DNA of 64,000 nt, taken from NCBI RefSeq assembly GCF_030867145.1, contig NC_134436.1, positions 6,324,001 through 6,388,000 of the forward strand, given 5' to 3'. Source of the stretch: Opisthocomus hoazin. Lineage: Eukaryota; Chordata; Aves; Opisthocomiformes; Opisthocomidae. Below, in pieces: positions 11,681 to 22,610 of this stretch; position 1 is the stretch's first letter, and each line of letters starts with the position of its first letter. The notes under the pieces were generated by a model. The model was not told where the DNA came from, did not search any database, and worked only from the letters and a program-made list of their open reading frames with translations. A program made the translations under genes and the position numbers.

Positions 11681-13849
11681 CCAGACAATTCAGTAAATCT
11701 CTGACATTCATTTGTTCTCCAGGGCACAGCAAGTACCTCCCTGCACAGGGTGCTGAGCAAGCGGCACCCAGAGAATCCGCTTGGGACTTCAGTTCAGGTT
11801 TTTCCACAGATAGCTCCCTAAAAGTAATTTAAGAGAAGGAAACAGGCGCCAGCACAGAGTCTACATCCACTTCAGCATCCCGAATCTCAAGAGGAAGGGC
11901 TTCGCACCCTGAGCAATGAAGGGGCTTACCACTGAAGAGCAAGAGGAGTTCACAGCTCGCATTACCCCCACGCTTCTGCAATCAGCACCCTCCCGAGCTG
12001 CGCATAGCCCCACACCCTAGCAAAAGGGAAGGAGAAAGCGCTCCTGATTTAATACAGCTCAACACATTCACTGCTGCAAAAGGCATAGGCTGTGACAGGC
12101 ATGGGACATCCATTTTTATCACAGACAGAAACTTTTCCACCAGTTATTTGTTCTGGGGTACTGGCCTTACCCAATGCGGCAAAGAAGCCCAGCCACCCCA
12201 GCAAGACGTCCTACCACGTCAATCCTACACGTCCTACATATTCATCCTACACATCCTACATATTCATCCTATGGCTGCAGGCCTTTGGCTGGAGCAAACC
12301 TGCTGGGAAAGCTCATCCCCAGCTCCTCCCTGCACTTGCTGCCCCCGAGTCAGAGTCACGCTCCCGGCTCCTCCTTGGGTGCCTACCCCATATAACAAGT
12401 TAACTTTGCATGGTGCAATGCCAGGTCACCTTGCTCCTGATGGACCAACGCAGGGAGCAAGAGCTACCATGCGCAAGTTGAGTCTGAGCGCCTTGATGGG
12501 ATGCGGGACAAGACTGGCTTCTGATATTTGCTTTGAGTATCCCCAGACTGTGCCAGAAGAGAAAAGCCCATTCCTGTCACTACTGCTGGGAGCCAAATCC
12601 AGGCAGCATCTGAGAAAAAAAGCAAAGATCACAGCGATTGTTCCTGCCCCCAAACCCCCAAATCCCAGCAAGCAATATGCATTTCTGCTAGGACTGCCAC
12701 GAACGCTGGCACTTCTGGGTGGAACAGAGTATTTAGCGCTTTGCCTTACTCATGATCTGCCATCTGGGATCTAATGAGGCGGACACAGAGTGATACTGGT
12801 CTAAAGAAACCGCACTGGGAAGCAGCTTACAGTTCAGCCTTCTCTAATGGCACTGAAAATGGCCCAAGCTCCACCTCTTCAAGCTCCTGTTTCCAACACC
12901 ACACTTCAGGTCTCAAAGACCCCAGTGAGACTCCTAGCCAGGTACACTCCAGGGAGTCTAAGGCAGGTTCTTAATTTATCTCACCTGACGAACGATTCTC
13001 AGAGCGGGGCTTGTGTCCCTCGATGTCACCCAGCACACCTCCTCCCCCTGCCACACCACCCACGCGGTTGCTCACTTAAAAACCTCATTCCAACACTAGA
13101 AGAGTTCTATCTGAGACGGACGATTCAGTGCCTTCCATCACCAGCACTCACCCGACCAGCAGCAATCAGCCCAACTCAACAAGGACGCATCCGTCTTCGC
13201 TTCTGGTCGGTCGCAGGCCCAGCCTTCAGCAGAGACCGTCCCTGTGCTACGTGAGGCTGAGCTGCAAGGTGAACCTGAGATGTCTGTGACCTGAGATACC
13301 ATTTGATGTGCTCCTCTAGAGGTGTAACCTCTGGAAATTCAGTTACTGCTTATTACTTCTACCTTTGGATGGAGCCAAGCTGGTTCTGTCTCCATCCTCC
13401 ACCGTTGGCCTTCTGAGCTGCTCAAAACATGGACTTTTTTCCCAGAGCTGGGCTAAAAGGTTGTGCCAGCAGTGGTGAAGCTCCTGCGAGACCCGCCTTG
13501 GGCCAGCTGCCGTGTGCATCTCCCAGGCAGGAGCTGCCTGCTCACACCCCAGTGTCACCAACTGAATTAAACGCAGCCTCTTCCACTGCGACGGGCTTCT
13601 CCATCTCCTCCCGTCCCGCCAGGATTACCCCCACGGCTATCCTCTCGCCATTCTGGGTTTACTCTGGTTTCCGTGGGGTCAGAGCCTGCCCTTGCAGATC
13701 ACTGAGCCGGGACTCACAGAAGGACAGGAGCAGGAAAAAAAAAAAATCTCCTCTACCCTCAATTTGGAGAGTTTGGCAGCATTTGTTTATTTTTAACGGA
13801 TCGCCGCCGCCACATTTCAGACCTTTTCCTGTTGTGATCGTTAGAACTT
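11681..13849. other. Gene-free flank
   Basis: CT-rich, containing only the 22-bp duplication at 12222. Open frames at 12148-12774 and 13429-13923 show no domain. Confidence 0.5.
12222..12270. repeat. 22-bp direct duplication
   Basis: Two adjacent copies of a 22-base unit, atcctacac(g/a)tcctacatattc, start at 12222 and 12244, with a partial third at 12266. It is a small tandem duplication with no coding meaning. Confidence 0.85.
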
Positions 13850-14560
13850 TTAACTGGATCATAAATCTTTTATTAACGTTTGGTATTATACTAATTAAAA
13901 CTGTTCCATATATGTATTATTAATTTCTCCAGCATTTCTTGCGAGGGTGACGTTTTTAGCTGGCTTAGCAGAATGCACCATAGTAAATAAGGAGAAACTC
14001 ATTTCCAGGCAATTAGGCTTGCAGAAAAATAAGTTTCTTAATGGAGGGCACGATCATTACAAAATTTACCTAAATAAACAGGGTTTCTTAATGGTAACTC
14101 TTCAAGCTAAGTAAACAGATTGGTGTGGTAATGTCCTAAGCAATACTTAAATGTAACTGTTTAATAAATTGGTAAATTACTCATTTCATCTTAGAACAAA
14201 ATGGTAATACTGTAGTAATAACCTAGTATATATTCTGTAAATATGAAGCATTATCGCTTTAGCTCTGAAGAAATCACCACAGTGATATGTCAGCATTGAT
14301 CTAAAACTGCAGCATTTTATCTCAAGTTTATTACCCATTTTTGAGAATCGCTGAGATTTTCAGAGCATAATGGCAATAAAAGAAGAATTTAAAAAGCGCT
14401 TAAATGTGCATAAGTTAATCAGAGGTATCCTCGGGGGGAAAAGGAAATTTGGTAAAACATGAATTATAAGCATCATTTAAACTTACTTTGGACACTAGAG
14501 ATAATAAATGGCACCATAATTTAGAAATAGCTTTTAACATCAATGACTGTAAGTAGCACT
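13850..14560. promoter_or_regulatory. Long AT-rich candidate conserved non-coding block
   Basis: About 700 bases, strongly AT-rich and repeat-free, with dense TAAT/ATTA cores and a recurring gtttcttaatgg at about 14031 and 14083. No gene or transposon is seen. The extent is judged from composition. Confidence 0.35.
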
Positions 14561-15339
14561 TTACTGTTCATAAGAATTGCAAAGCAACGGTGCTGAGGCC
14601 AATTTTATTAGCCATTTTTTTCTTTATAAAAGCAATCCAACCATTTCCAAACTGAGCAGACAGGAACAAGAGTTACGCGTTAATATGCAAAATGCATTTG
14701 AGTTTTTTTTTAAAATAGCCAGCAATAAATTTGCCAAAAGATACAGTCTGGAGACAACTGAATCATCACTGAAGAAGAATAAAGCTTTCTCAGGGTTTAC
14801 ATATTTGGGAAGAGCAGATAGGAGGAGAAGGAGGGAGAGAGGCTCCTTCCTCCATCCCTATTTACTGGGGAATGTCGCGGCACTCCCGAGGCGAAGGGGA
14901 GCAGCAGTAAATCAGCGGCAGGCAGCGCCGGAGGAACAAGGCTTCTCCTTGCTAACTTTTCGCGACGGACGAAGCGTCCGAGGATCACAGCGGTCCACAC
15001 AATGCCCCATTAACACGCCTCGTCCCAGTGACAGAGCGGCCCGCAGCGCATCCGTCAGAGCTATCAGTTATCAGCCCTCGCGCCATAAATGTTGGCCGGA
15101 CAAGAGCCCCTTTGACCGCGTTCTCTGCGGGGGGGAGCTGCCTGGCTGCGGGGTTGGGGGGACGCCGCATCCGAGCCCGGGGAGCAGCCACCCGGCCCCC
15201 CAGGTACCTGGCTGCAGCGTCATCTCCTGCCGCCCACCTCCCCGGGGCCGGCCGGTGGGCAGCCAGCAGAACAGATGCGAGCACAGGCTTCACCCTGGCA
15301 GTGCCGTGCGCGCTCACGGAATCTGCAAACCAACCCAGC
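14561..15339. other. Gene-free flank
   Basis: A 257-codon plus frame (14577-15350) opens at TTG and passes from AT-rich to GC-rich sequence without a recognisable domain. Nothing else seen. Confidence 0.45.
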
Positions 15340-15570
15340 TCAAGAATTAAAATTTATTTTAATTGTTTTCAGACTAATCCGGTGACTCGAGAGTAAGGGA
15401 GATTAATATTCTCGAGACTTTCCGTGTCTGAAGCGTCCTAGATCCTTGACACATGAAGTAGCCCTGCTGAGCAGAATGGGTCGTTAACTCTGAAACTCAC
15501 GAGAAGGCAAATATCTATATTTTAATTATTTCACTCCTGGCCACTTTAGCATAATCAAGATCTAACTACA
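15340..15570. promoter_or_regulatory. Candidate element with nested inverted repeats
   Basis: Contains the near-palindrome AATTAAAATTTATTTTAATT at 15345-15364. It also has a CTCGAGA/TCTCGAG inverted pair (15386-15392 and 15410-15416) around gattaatatt. Homeodomain-type cores are abundant. Function is inferred. Confidence 0.25.
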
Positions 15571-16099
15571 GTAGTTATCCCACACTGCCAAACCGACTCC
15601 TCTATGCTTTCATGGCTGCTGGGAGCCTCAGCTCTCCAGTTTGTCCCCCAGTAGCTGCTGGGACGTGACGTGGTTATGCACCATCCCTAAGATAAAATAA
15701 GAACAAGGTTACTTCTATTATTTCCCGGTGAAACAAATTTAAGCCAGACTGGTAACAGACTGTTGCTGATTTTGTGTCGGTGCTGGGAAGATTAACTCAC
15801 CCACCAAAAGAGGAGCCTCAGCACAGAAACTGCGGCTGCACAACAGAATACGTAAGACAGGGGGAAGCGTCACACTGATTCACGAGAGCATCCTCTGCTC
15901 CAGGACTTCGCCTCGGCCTCCAGCGCGGCACATCTCCAGCGGGAGAGACCCCTCTGGAAGTTAAGAGAGAGGACGGGAGCACTTCGCGCTAGGTTGAACA
16001 AAGGGAAAAGCAGGAGGTGAAGCAAACCTGAGTTTCCTCTGTAGGACTCTGAAATGGCAGCGTCGAGCAAACAAGTGTGTCACCGGTTCTGACGGTGAG

Positions 16100-16510
16100 A
16101 AGCTAAAATTTTACAAATTCATACAAAAAAAAAAAAGAACCCACAAACCAAAAATGGGAGCAAGAGATCCATTTTTACTGTGATTGGGCACTTAAATTTC
16201 AAATCGATTTGCCATCATCAGGAATGTTTCATTCAAGACTGGATCACTTTTTAGTTAACATCTCTTAGCTGAAATAAGGCTTTATTCAGGAGAAACATAA
16301 TACCTGTGTTATTAGGCACTGAATTAAGATGAACTTGCCAAGGAACAACTGTATTTTCATTTACCCTTCATAGTTAAAAGCAAATCTTTGAATACCTTAG
16401 GCTGAATTTTTTAAGCATCCACTTAAATCTTCCTGTTCTAAGTGGACATCTTAAAACACCAGGGGTAGGTACCAAAAAAATTCTGAGATTCTCTGAAATC
16501 TGGCAACACA
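16100..16510. promoter_or_regulatory. AT-rich candidate non-coding element
   Basis: Repeat-free sequence with several CACTTAA-type cores (NK2-like) near 16190 and 16420 and an ATCGAT site near 16203. No coding signal. Confidence 0.25.
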
Positions 16511-19049
16511 TTTGTAATTAGAGAACGTGAGTGCTGTGCTCCGTGAGCCGGGAAAGCTCAGCTGAAGGAGTGAGCCTTGCAGCCCGTTTTAAGACTGGTT
16601 TAAGACTGGAAGCTGGGGGGGACGGGAGGACGGACAGACAGGCTTCCCAGCGATGCCGTGCGTCCCCCGGAAAGGTGCTGCACCACCGGCAGCTCCCAGC
16701 AGCAGCAACGCCCGTGAAACCAGCTCTGCCGTACCGTGTCTGGCACCAAAACGAGCAACGTGGAGCCTGGCTTCTGCATGACGACAGCGACGTTTCCAGC
16801 CACCCTTTTTTCCTTCCACATCAGTGGATATTTTGGCTTCTCGCTCCAGAAGCGAGCCTGCTGTTTTACTGCAGCTACAGAACCAGTATCTCTGCGTTCA
16901 GGTCCGTGTTTACTCACTGCGTCTGTAAGCGGTACAGACCGAAGGGATGATCACCAGCGCTGCACTCGAGTGGCACACAAAGCCCACGCTGGGGGAGGTA
17001 GGTGCAAGCCTAGCCAGCCAAAAACGTACAGCTCAGTCCGACCTCGTCGCTAGATCTGCAGTCCCGCTGCCTCTCCCGGCTCCCCACGTACGGCTGTCAG
17101 TCTAGACGAGCGTTTGCAATCAGGAAAACTAAATGCATGCAGTTATGAAGATGAGAACTCAAACCAGAAACGCGCGCTGAAGCATTTGGCAACCGACGGG
17201 ACAGTTAAACGGTACCCGCGAGCCAGATTTTCAGTAAATCAGAACGGCTCCACGAATGCTCTGCCCCAGCGTACGAGCAATTATCGAGCGGCTCAGAAAA
17301 CAGACTCGTGCAGCAAACGTCAGCACGCAGCGAGTTCCTCGTGCTGCCCCGAATCAGGCAGACCCTGTTGTTCCAAGCTGGCACTTACAGAGGGAAAGGA
17401 GCAAAAAAAAGCCCTGTTGGCTCTCCCTGAGTCACAGCAGGGCCGATCAGAAGTGAACGGCCCGAGTTTATTGGTGTTATTCTGAATTGACTTTGGCCTC
17501 TAAGCCACAGCTGACTGTTGTGGGGGTCCTTACTCAGCCCAGACACGGGAGGCTGGATCCTCAACTGCTTTCAGTTGCGCTCAGTCCATTCGCTCCCCGG
17601 CAAGAACGCTGCCAGTTCCGATCAAACCCCATTGTACGATCATGACATTTGGGCAGCACAAGCCAAGTGCGGAGAGCAGCTGAGCTCTCCCCCTGCCTGG
17701 TGGGTTCAGGAAGAGTTACAGGTGTAGGATTTGGCTTGGCTGCTTTATTTTTGACTCATCTGTTTTCATCCATGTTTGAGCCTTCCATGACACACTGCTA
17801 AATTCCAGACACAGAAATTATCTTAAAAACAGATTTATCCTTTTGTAACGAAGAAAAAAGATAACGTATTGCTCTCTAACCAAGTGAAGTCTATGCAAGG
17901 TAAAAGCACAACCCTTCCGCAACTCCTTTCAGAGCCCCTCTCCGACACGCACCCCATCAGTGGGTGCCAGCCCCATGCCCTACCTGGGCCAGCACACCAG
18001 CCATCCCTCCCCGGCACCGGGATGCAGCGGAGCATCCGGGCGGCCCCGGGATGCAGCGGAGCATCCATGCGGCCCCGGGGGACGGGCGCACAGGCTGCCG
18101 AGCAGGTGGCTGCGCACGCTGCCTCTCCCACCTGCTGCCCCGTGCCGAGCTACAGTGAACTTGTCAGGCCGTGCTACTGTCACCGAGCGCAGATGTCGGC
18201 TGGGCAGCCATCGCCCCGCTTCGCCCGGGCGCGCTCCGGCCTCTCGCCGCCAGGCGCTGCCGGGGCCGTTGGTGGGAGCTGCTGTTCAGAGGGGCATTCG
18301 CCCGGGATTCCTCACGCAGCGTTTCTCCTCCTGCCGCCCACCGCCTGCTGCTGTTTGTGTAACCACCGCTTTCTCCGCTCTGCGGGGCTTTGGAGTCGTT
18401 CTGGCCGTGTTTTAGTACGTTTGCTGGCTTCTGGCTTGCTCAGTGACATGGTGGTTTCACCACGGAGCTGTCCCAGCGCTCACTGTCTGATGGGACCCCA
18501 AAACACGACGCACAGAACCCGCTCCCTTTTGCCCCTCTGCACAGGCTCACCCCAAACCGTCTCCAATCCCAGGGCAGTACCTGGCTGCTTGCTCACATGC
18601 AGCCCCACTGCACTGCGGTTTCAAACACAAAAAGATTTCTTTTCCACCCGAAAGTCCAGCAGAGTCTCACAGCAGAGCTTGCTGCTGCTCCGGGCTGCCC
18701 CGCGGCCCTCCCCCACCGCTGCGGCTCTGCACAGCCCTTCCCTGCTCTCTGCCAGCCGTTCCCATCACTCCCACCTCCAGCTTTGCCTTGTGTTTCCATT
18801 CCTGGATTCCTCCCTCCTTCTCAGGCTTCTGTGCATGGACAGAGGTCTGGGATGTCTCCTCTTGCTGATCTTCCCTGCATCTCTCCTGCTTGCTGCACTT
18901 CCACCACTCCCTCCCCTCCAGCCCCACCAGCTCTGGCTCCATCCACCCTCCATCCGTCCGAGCTTTCCCGCCTCACTCACCATGCCGTGACCAACACGGC
19001 CAGAGTGTGAATCACACCTCAAATGCCTTTCTGCCTCTGCCCCGCTGAT
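16511..19049. other. GC/CT-rich gene-free stretch
   Basis: Holds the 29-bp duplication at 18017 and a 373-codon plus frame (17869-18990). That frame opens at TTG and is Pro/Ser/Leu-rich, with no domain. No exon or transposon is seen before the CR1 at 19050. Confidence 0.5.
18017..18075. repeat. 29-bp direct duplication, GC-rich
   Basis: Two copies of a unit containing gggatgcagcggagcatcc lie 29 bases apart. They sit in a GC-rich stretch that also gives a long but unsupported plus-strand open frame (17869-18990). Confidence 0.85.
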
Positions 19050-20140
19050 CACAGAATCACAGAACGGTAGGGGTTGCCAGGGACCTCTGTGGGTCACCCA
19101 GCCCAACCCCCTGCCCAAGCAGGGTCACCCAGAGCAGGCTGCACAGGACCTTGTCCAGGCAGGTCTGGAATATCTCCAGAGAAGGAGACTCCACAACCTC
19201 CCTGGGCAGCCTGTGCCAGGGCTCCATCACCCTCAGAGTGAAGAAGTTCTTCCTCATGTTCAGACGGAACTTCCTCTGCTTCAGTTTGTGCCCATTGCCC
19301 CTTGTCCTGTCGCTGGGCACCACTGAAAAGAGCTTGGCCCCATCCTCCTGACACCCACCCTTCAGATATTTGTAAGTATATATTAGGTCCCCTTGCAGCC
19401 TTCTCTTCTCCAGGCTGAACAAGCCCAGCTCCCTCAGCCTCTCCTCGTAGGAGAGATGCTCCAGTCCCCTCATCCTCCTTGTAGCCCTCCGCTGGACTCT
19501 CTCCAGTAGCTCCTCATCTTTCTTGAACTGGGGAGCCCAGAACTGGACGCAGTGCTGCAGATGGGGCCTCACTAGGGCAGAGTAGCCCTCAACCTGCTGC
19601 CCACACTCCTTTTAATGCACGCCAGGATCCCATTGGCCTTCTTGGCAGCCAGGGCACACTGCTGGCTCATGGTCAACCTGTCACCCACCAGCACTCCCAG
19701 TCCCTCTCCACAGAGCTGCTCTCCAGCAGGTCCGCCCCAAGCCTGTACTGGTGCCTGGGGTTGTTCCTCCCCAGGTGCAGGACCCTGCACTGGACCTTGT
19801 TGAACTTCATCAGGTTCCTCTCTGCCCAACTCTCCAGCCTATCCAGGTCACGCTGACTGGCAGCACAGCCTTCTGGTGCATCCACCACTCCTCCCAGTTT
19901 GGTGTCATCAGCAAACTTGCTGAGGGTACATTCTAACTCTTCATCCAGGTCATTGATGAAGAAGTTGAACAAGACTGGGCCGAGTACTGACCCCTGGGGG
20001 ACACCACTAGCTGCAGGCTTCCAACTAGACTCAGCACCGCTGATGACAACCCTCTGAGCTCTGCCATTCAGCCAGTTCTCAATCCAACTCACCGACCACT
20101 CATCCAGCCCACACTTCCTGAGCTGACGGCCATAGCTGAT
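19050..20140 (-). mobile_element. CR1 LINE, 5'-truncated, with partial reverse transcriptase
   Basis: The element lies on the minus strand, with its 3' end at 19050 where the octamer repeat appears as cacagaatcacagaac. The minus-strand frame over 19673-20161 encodes part of a reverse transcriptase, including [20 protein letters not shown] and the catalytic-box variant [10 protein letters not shown] second frame at 19057-19572 encodes the CR1 C-terminal region ([19 protein letters not shown], then a [15 protein letters not shown]-type stretch). The two frames are out of register, so the copy is dead. Homology fades near 20140, giving a typical 5' truncation. Confidence 0.93.
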
Positions 20141-21778
20141 TTCAAGTAATAAAAGACTCAAGACTGAGGCAGGTCATCTTTTTTCCACGTGACATAGGAA
20201 GGGACACAGGCTGCTTTATTTTCCCTACCTTATTCAGTACGGCAGTGAAGAGAGTGCGGTGATTTTACCCCAACCCCCCATACAGCAGCACTATATCCTC
20301 TCCCCTCTGAGCACCTGGCAGAGATCGAAACGGAGAAGGGCAACTTCATGAAGATCAATGTAGGAAAGCCACAAGCCTGACAAGGCAGAAAAAAAGCCCC
20401 TAAAACCCTACAATTTCTGCCCTTGATGAGTTTAGAGGAGGACCACGTTTCCGATCTCCAAAAAGGTCCTGCAAGTGTTTTTGGTTTTTTTTCCTGAACG
20501 CTTCACTTATTCCAGGTACTCAAACATATTTCAGCCCTGGAGGGGTGGAAAGGGCTTTTTTCCTGCTTGTGCTCTCAGGCACAATCGCCTCTTGCCGCAC
20601 GGGGATGTAGCATGAGGCATGTACGCACTAGGCTTGATAACTCTAAAAAAGACGTTTCAGAGTGAACCCACTAACCCTGACGTGCCAGATCAGGCACAGA
20701 AAACCTCCGTACCCACCAGCCCCACGCTCGCCGTCGGCCTCCTGCTGACTAAGGGGGTCCGATTCAAGTTCAGAGCATTCCTGACGAACAGTCTGAGGAC
20801 ACGGGAACCTCCGCAGCTCGTGAGGAGCTGGAAGCGATGCCGGGGACAACAGCTGCTCCGCTGGAGTGCCGAAACGGCAAAGCTCCCCAGCGCAACGCGA
20901 CAGCTTCAGCGAGCGAGTCCCCGACTGTGCAAACGGCTTTCAGAATCAATTACCCATCTCAGCCTCTTCTGGGCAAGACGCAACATCCCACTCGTTCTTT
21001 TTCTGCAGCCCCACCGAAAGAAGACAGGGCGACGCCAGGATGCCATTTTAGCAGTGAAAGGCGAAGGGAGCTCTTGGCTCCCCGCGGACAGCAGACCTGC
21101 GTCTGCGCAGAGGGGAAAGCTGGGAGCAGGGGGCTCAGCAGCTGCCAAAGGACTGACGGAAAATCACGGCTGAGGAGCTGCCCGAGACCGGAGAGACACG
21201 GGCTGTGACCTGAGAGAGGGCAACACGCGCCGCAGCCAGGACCAGGGAGGCAACATGGAGACAGGGCGCCTGCAGAAGACACAGATGCCATGGAGAGGAG
21301 AAAGCGTGGTTTAAGGAGCTCCAGGAGAAGCGCAGCCGAGCACTGCTCTGAAGGTCCGTTCAGGAGCACCGATCAGGAGAATCTGTGAAGCATGTGCAGG
21401 ACTGCAGCTCCCCAGACCTATTTTCAGGTGCCGGAACCGAAACGAGAGGAGTTACCAACAGCTCTCTGCTGCCTACGAAGGAACCAGCTCCTACACATCC
21501 GCCTCGCAGATGGCCACGCTCCGCTGGTGCACCCACCTGCCCGCCCGAGCGCGAACCTCCAGGGTGTAAACGGCGTAACACCAGAGATGTGACTAAAAGG
21601 CTCAAAGGAGCACTGTTGTCTCCTCGCAGACCCACAGCTCTGTGACAGCTAAAGCATCCCTGTCCTCTCTGCCTCACATCTGCTCCCGGAGCCGGTGCTG
21701 GGCGCCCGTTTGGAGGGGATGGGCGAAGGGGTCTGCGGACAGCAGGCTTCACCTCAGGCCACTCCCGCAACGCCTTTT
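20141..21778. other. Gene-free stretch between two CR1 copies
   Basis: No exon recognised. Frames on both strands are open in the GC-rich part (20619-21770) with no domain. Confidence 0.5.
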
Positions 21779-22060
21779 ACAGAATCACAGAATGTTCGGG
21801 GTTGGAAGGGACCTCTGTGGGTCACCCAGCCCAACCCCCTGCCCAAGCAGGGTCACCCAGAGCAGGCTGCACAGGACCTTGTCCAGGCAGGTCTGGAATA
21901 TCTCCAGAGAAGGAGACTCCACAACCTCCCTGGGCAGCCTGTGCCAGGGCTCCATCACCCTCAGAGTGAAGAAGTTCTTCCTCATGTTCAGATGGAACTT
22001 CCTCTGCTTCAGTTTGTGCCCATTGCCCCTTGTCCTGTCGCTGGGCACCACTGAAAAGAG
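21779..22060 (-). mobile_element. CR1 LINE 3' fragment
   Basis: About 280 bases closely match the 3' part of the copy at 19050, beginning with the inverted octamers and ending abruptly after ctgaaaagag. The orientation is the same and the two copies start about 2.7 kb apart. It carries only the end of the ORF2 region and the 3'UTR. Confidence 0.93.
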
Positions 22061-22439
22061 TTTTGTCTGCACCCAGAAACATTCTCTGCTGTGGCAAAAC
22101 TCCCCGTTTTCCCCATTCCCAAGGAAAACAGAGCTCACGCCACGGCTACCTGCAGCGATGGGGCGGTGGAAGGGAAGACATCCTGCTCCCCCATGCAGCC
22201 CCGGCCCCTCCTCGCAAGGTGCTGGTGCAGCGAGGGCTGCGGCACACGCTGAGCCCAACGCCGGCACCCTCGGTGCTCTCGCTCCTTCCCCTCAGTCCAA
22301 GGGAAAGATTTGAAGGCTTCTTTAATTATTAACTGCTTTGCTTTGTTTTCCCCTCTCCGCTTGAGAGCACGGGCTCTTTGGAGGCCGGAGAGCGGCTTCA
22401 CGGAGCGCCAGCCCTGACGGGACCGGCCGCGGGACCGGC

Positions 22440-22610
22440 ACCAGCCGTCCCAGGCTGCTCCCATTATCATTAATGGGAACGACGCGTGCAGCTGAGCGAG
22501 GGAAGAGAGTCTAATGCCTTTATGTTCTGCCACCAATTAAGTACTCGGGGTCGTGTCCTCAGCTGATGCAAAGTAGATGAGATCCACGGAACTTAATGGA
22601 TCTCTGCTGG
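22440..22610. promoter_or_regulatory. Candidate element with a paired homeodomain site
   Basis: Holds CCATTATCATTAATGG at 22461-22476, in which CCATTA and TAATGG form perfect inverted arms around a 4-base spacer. It also has accaattaagt and acttaatgg downstream. The stretch lies between GC-rich blocks and has no open frame of interest. Confidence 0.35.

Noticed and set aside
14577-15350. 257-codon plus-strand open frame
   Set aside because: It opens at TTG and runs across a composition boundary without any domain.
17869-18990. 373-codon plus-strand open frame
   Set aside because: It opens at TTG rather than ATG, is low-complexity Pro/Ser/Leu/Cys-rich, includes a 29-bp duplication, and shows no domain or splice structure.
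19057-20161. Two minus-strand frames with reverse-transcriptase similarity as host genes
   Set aside because: They belong to a truncated, frameshifted CR1 LINE copy.
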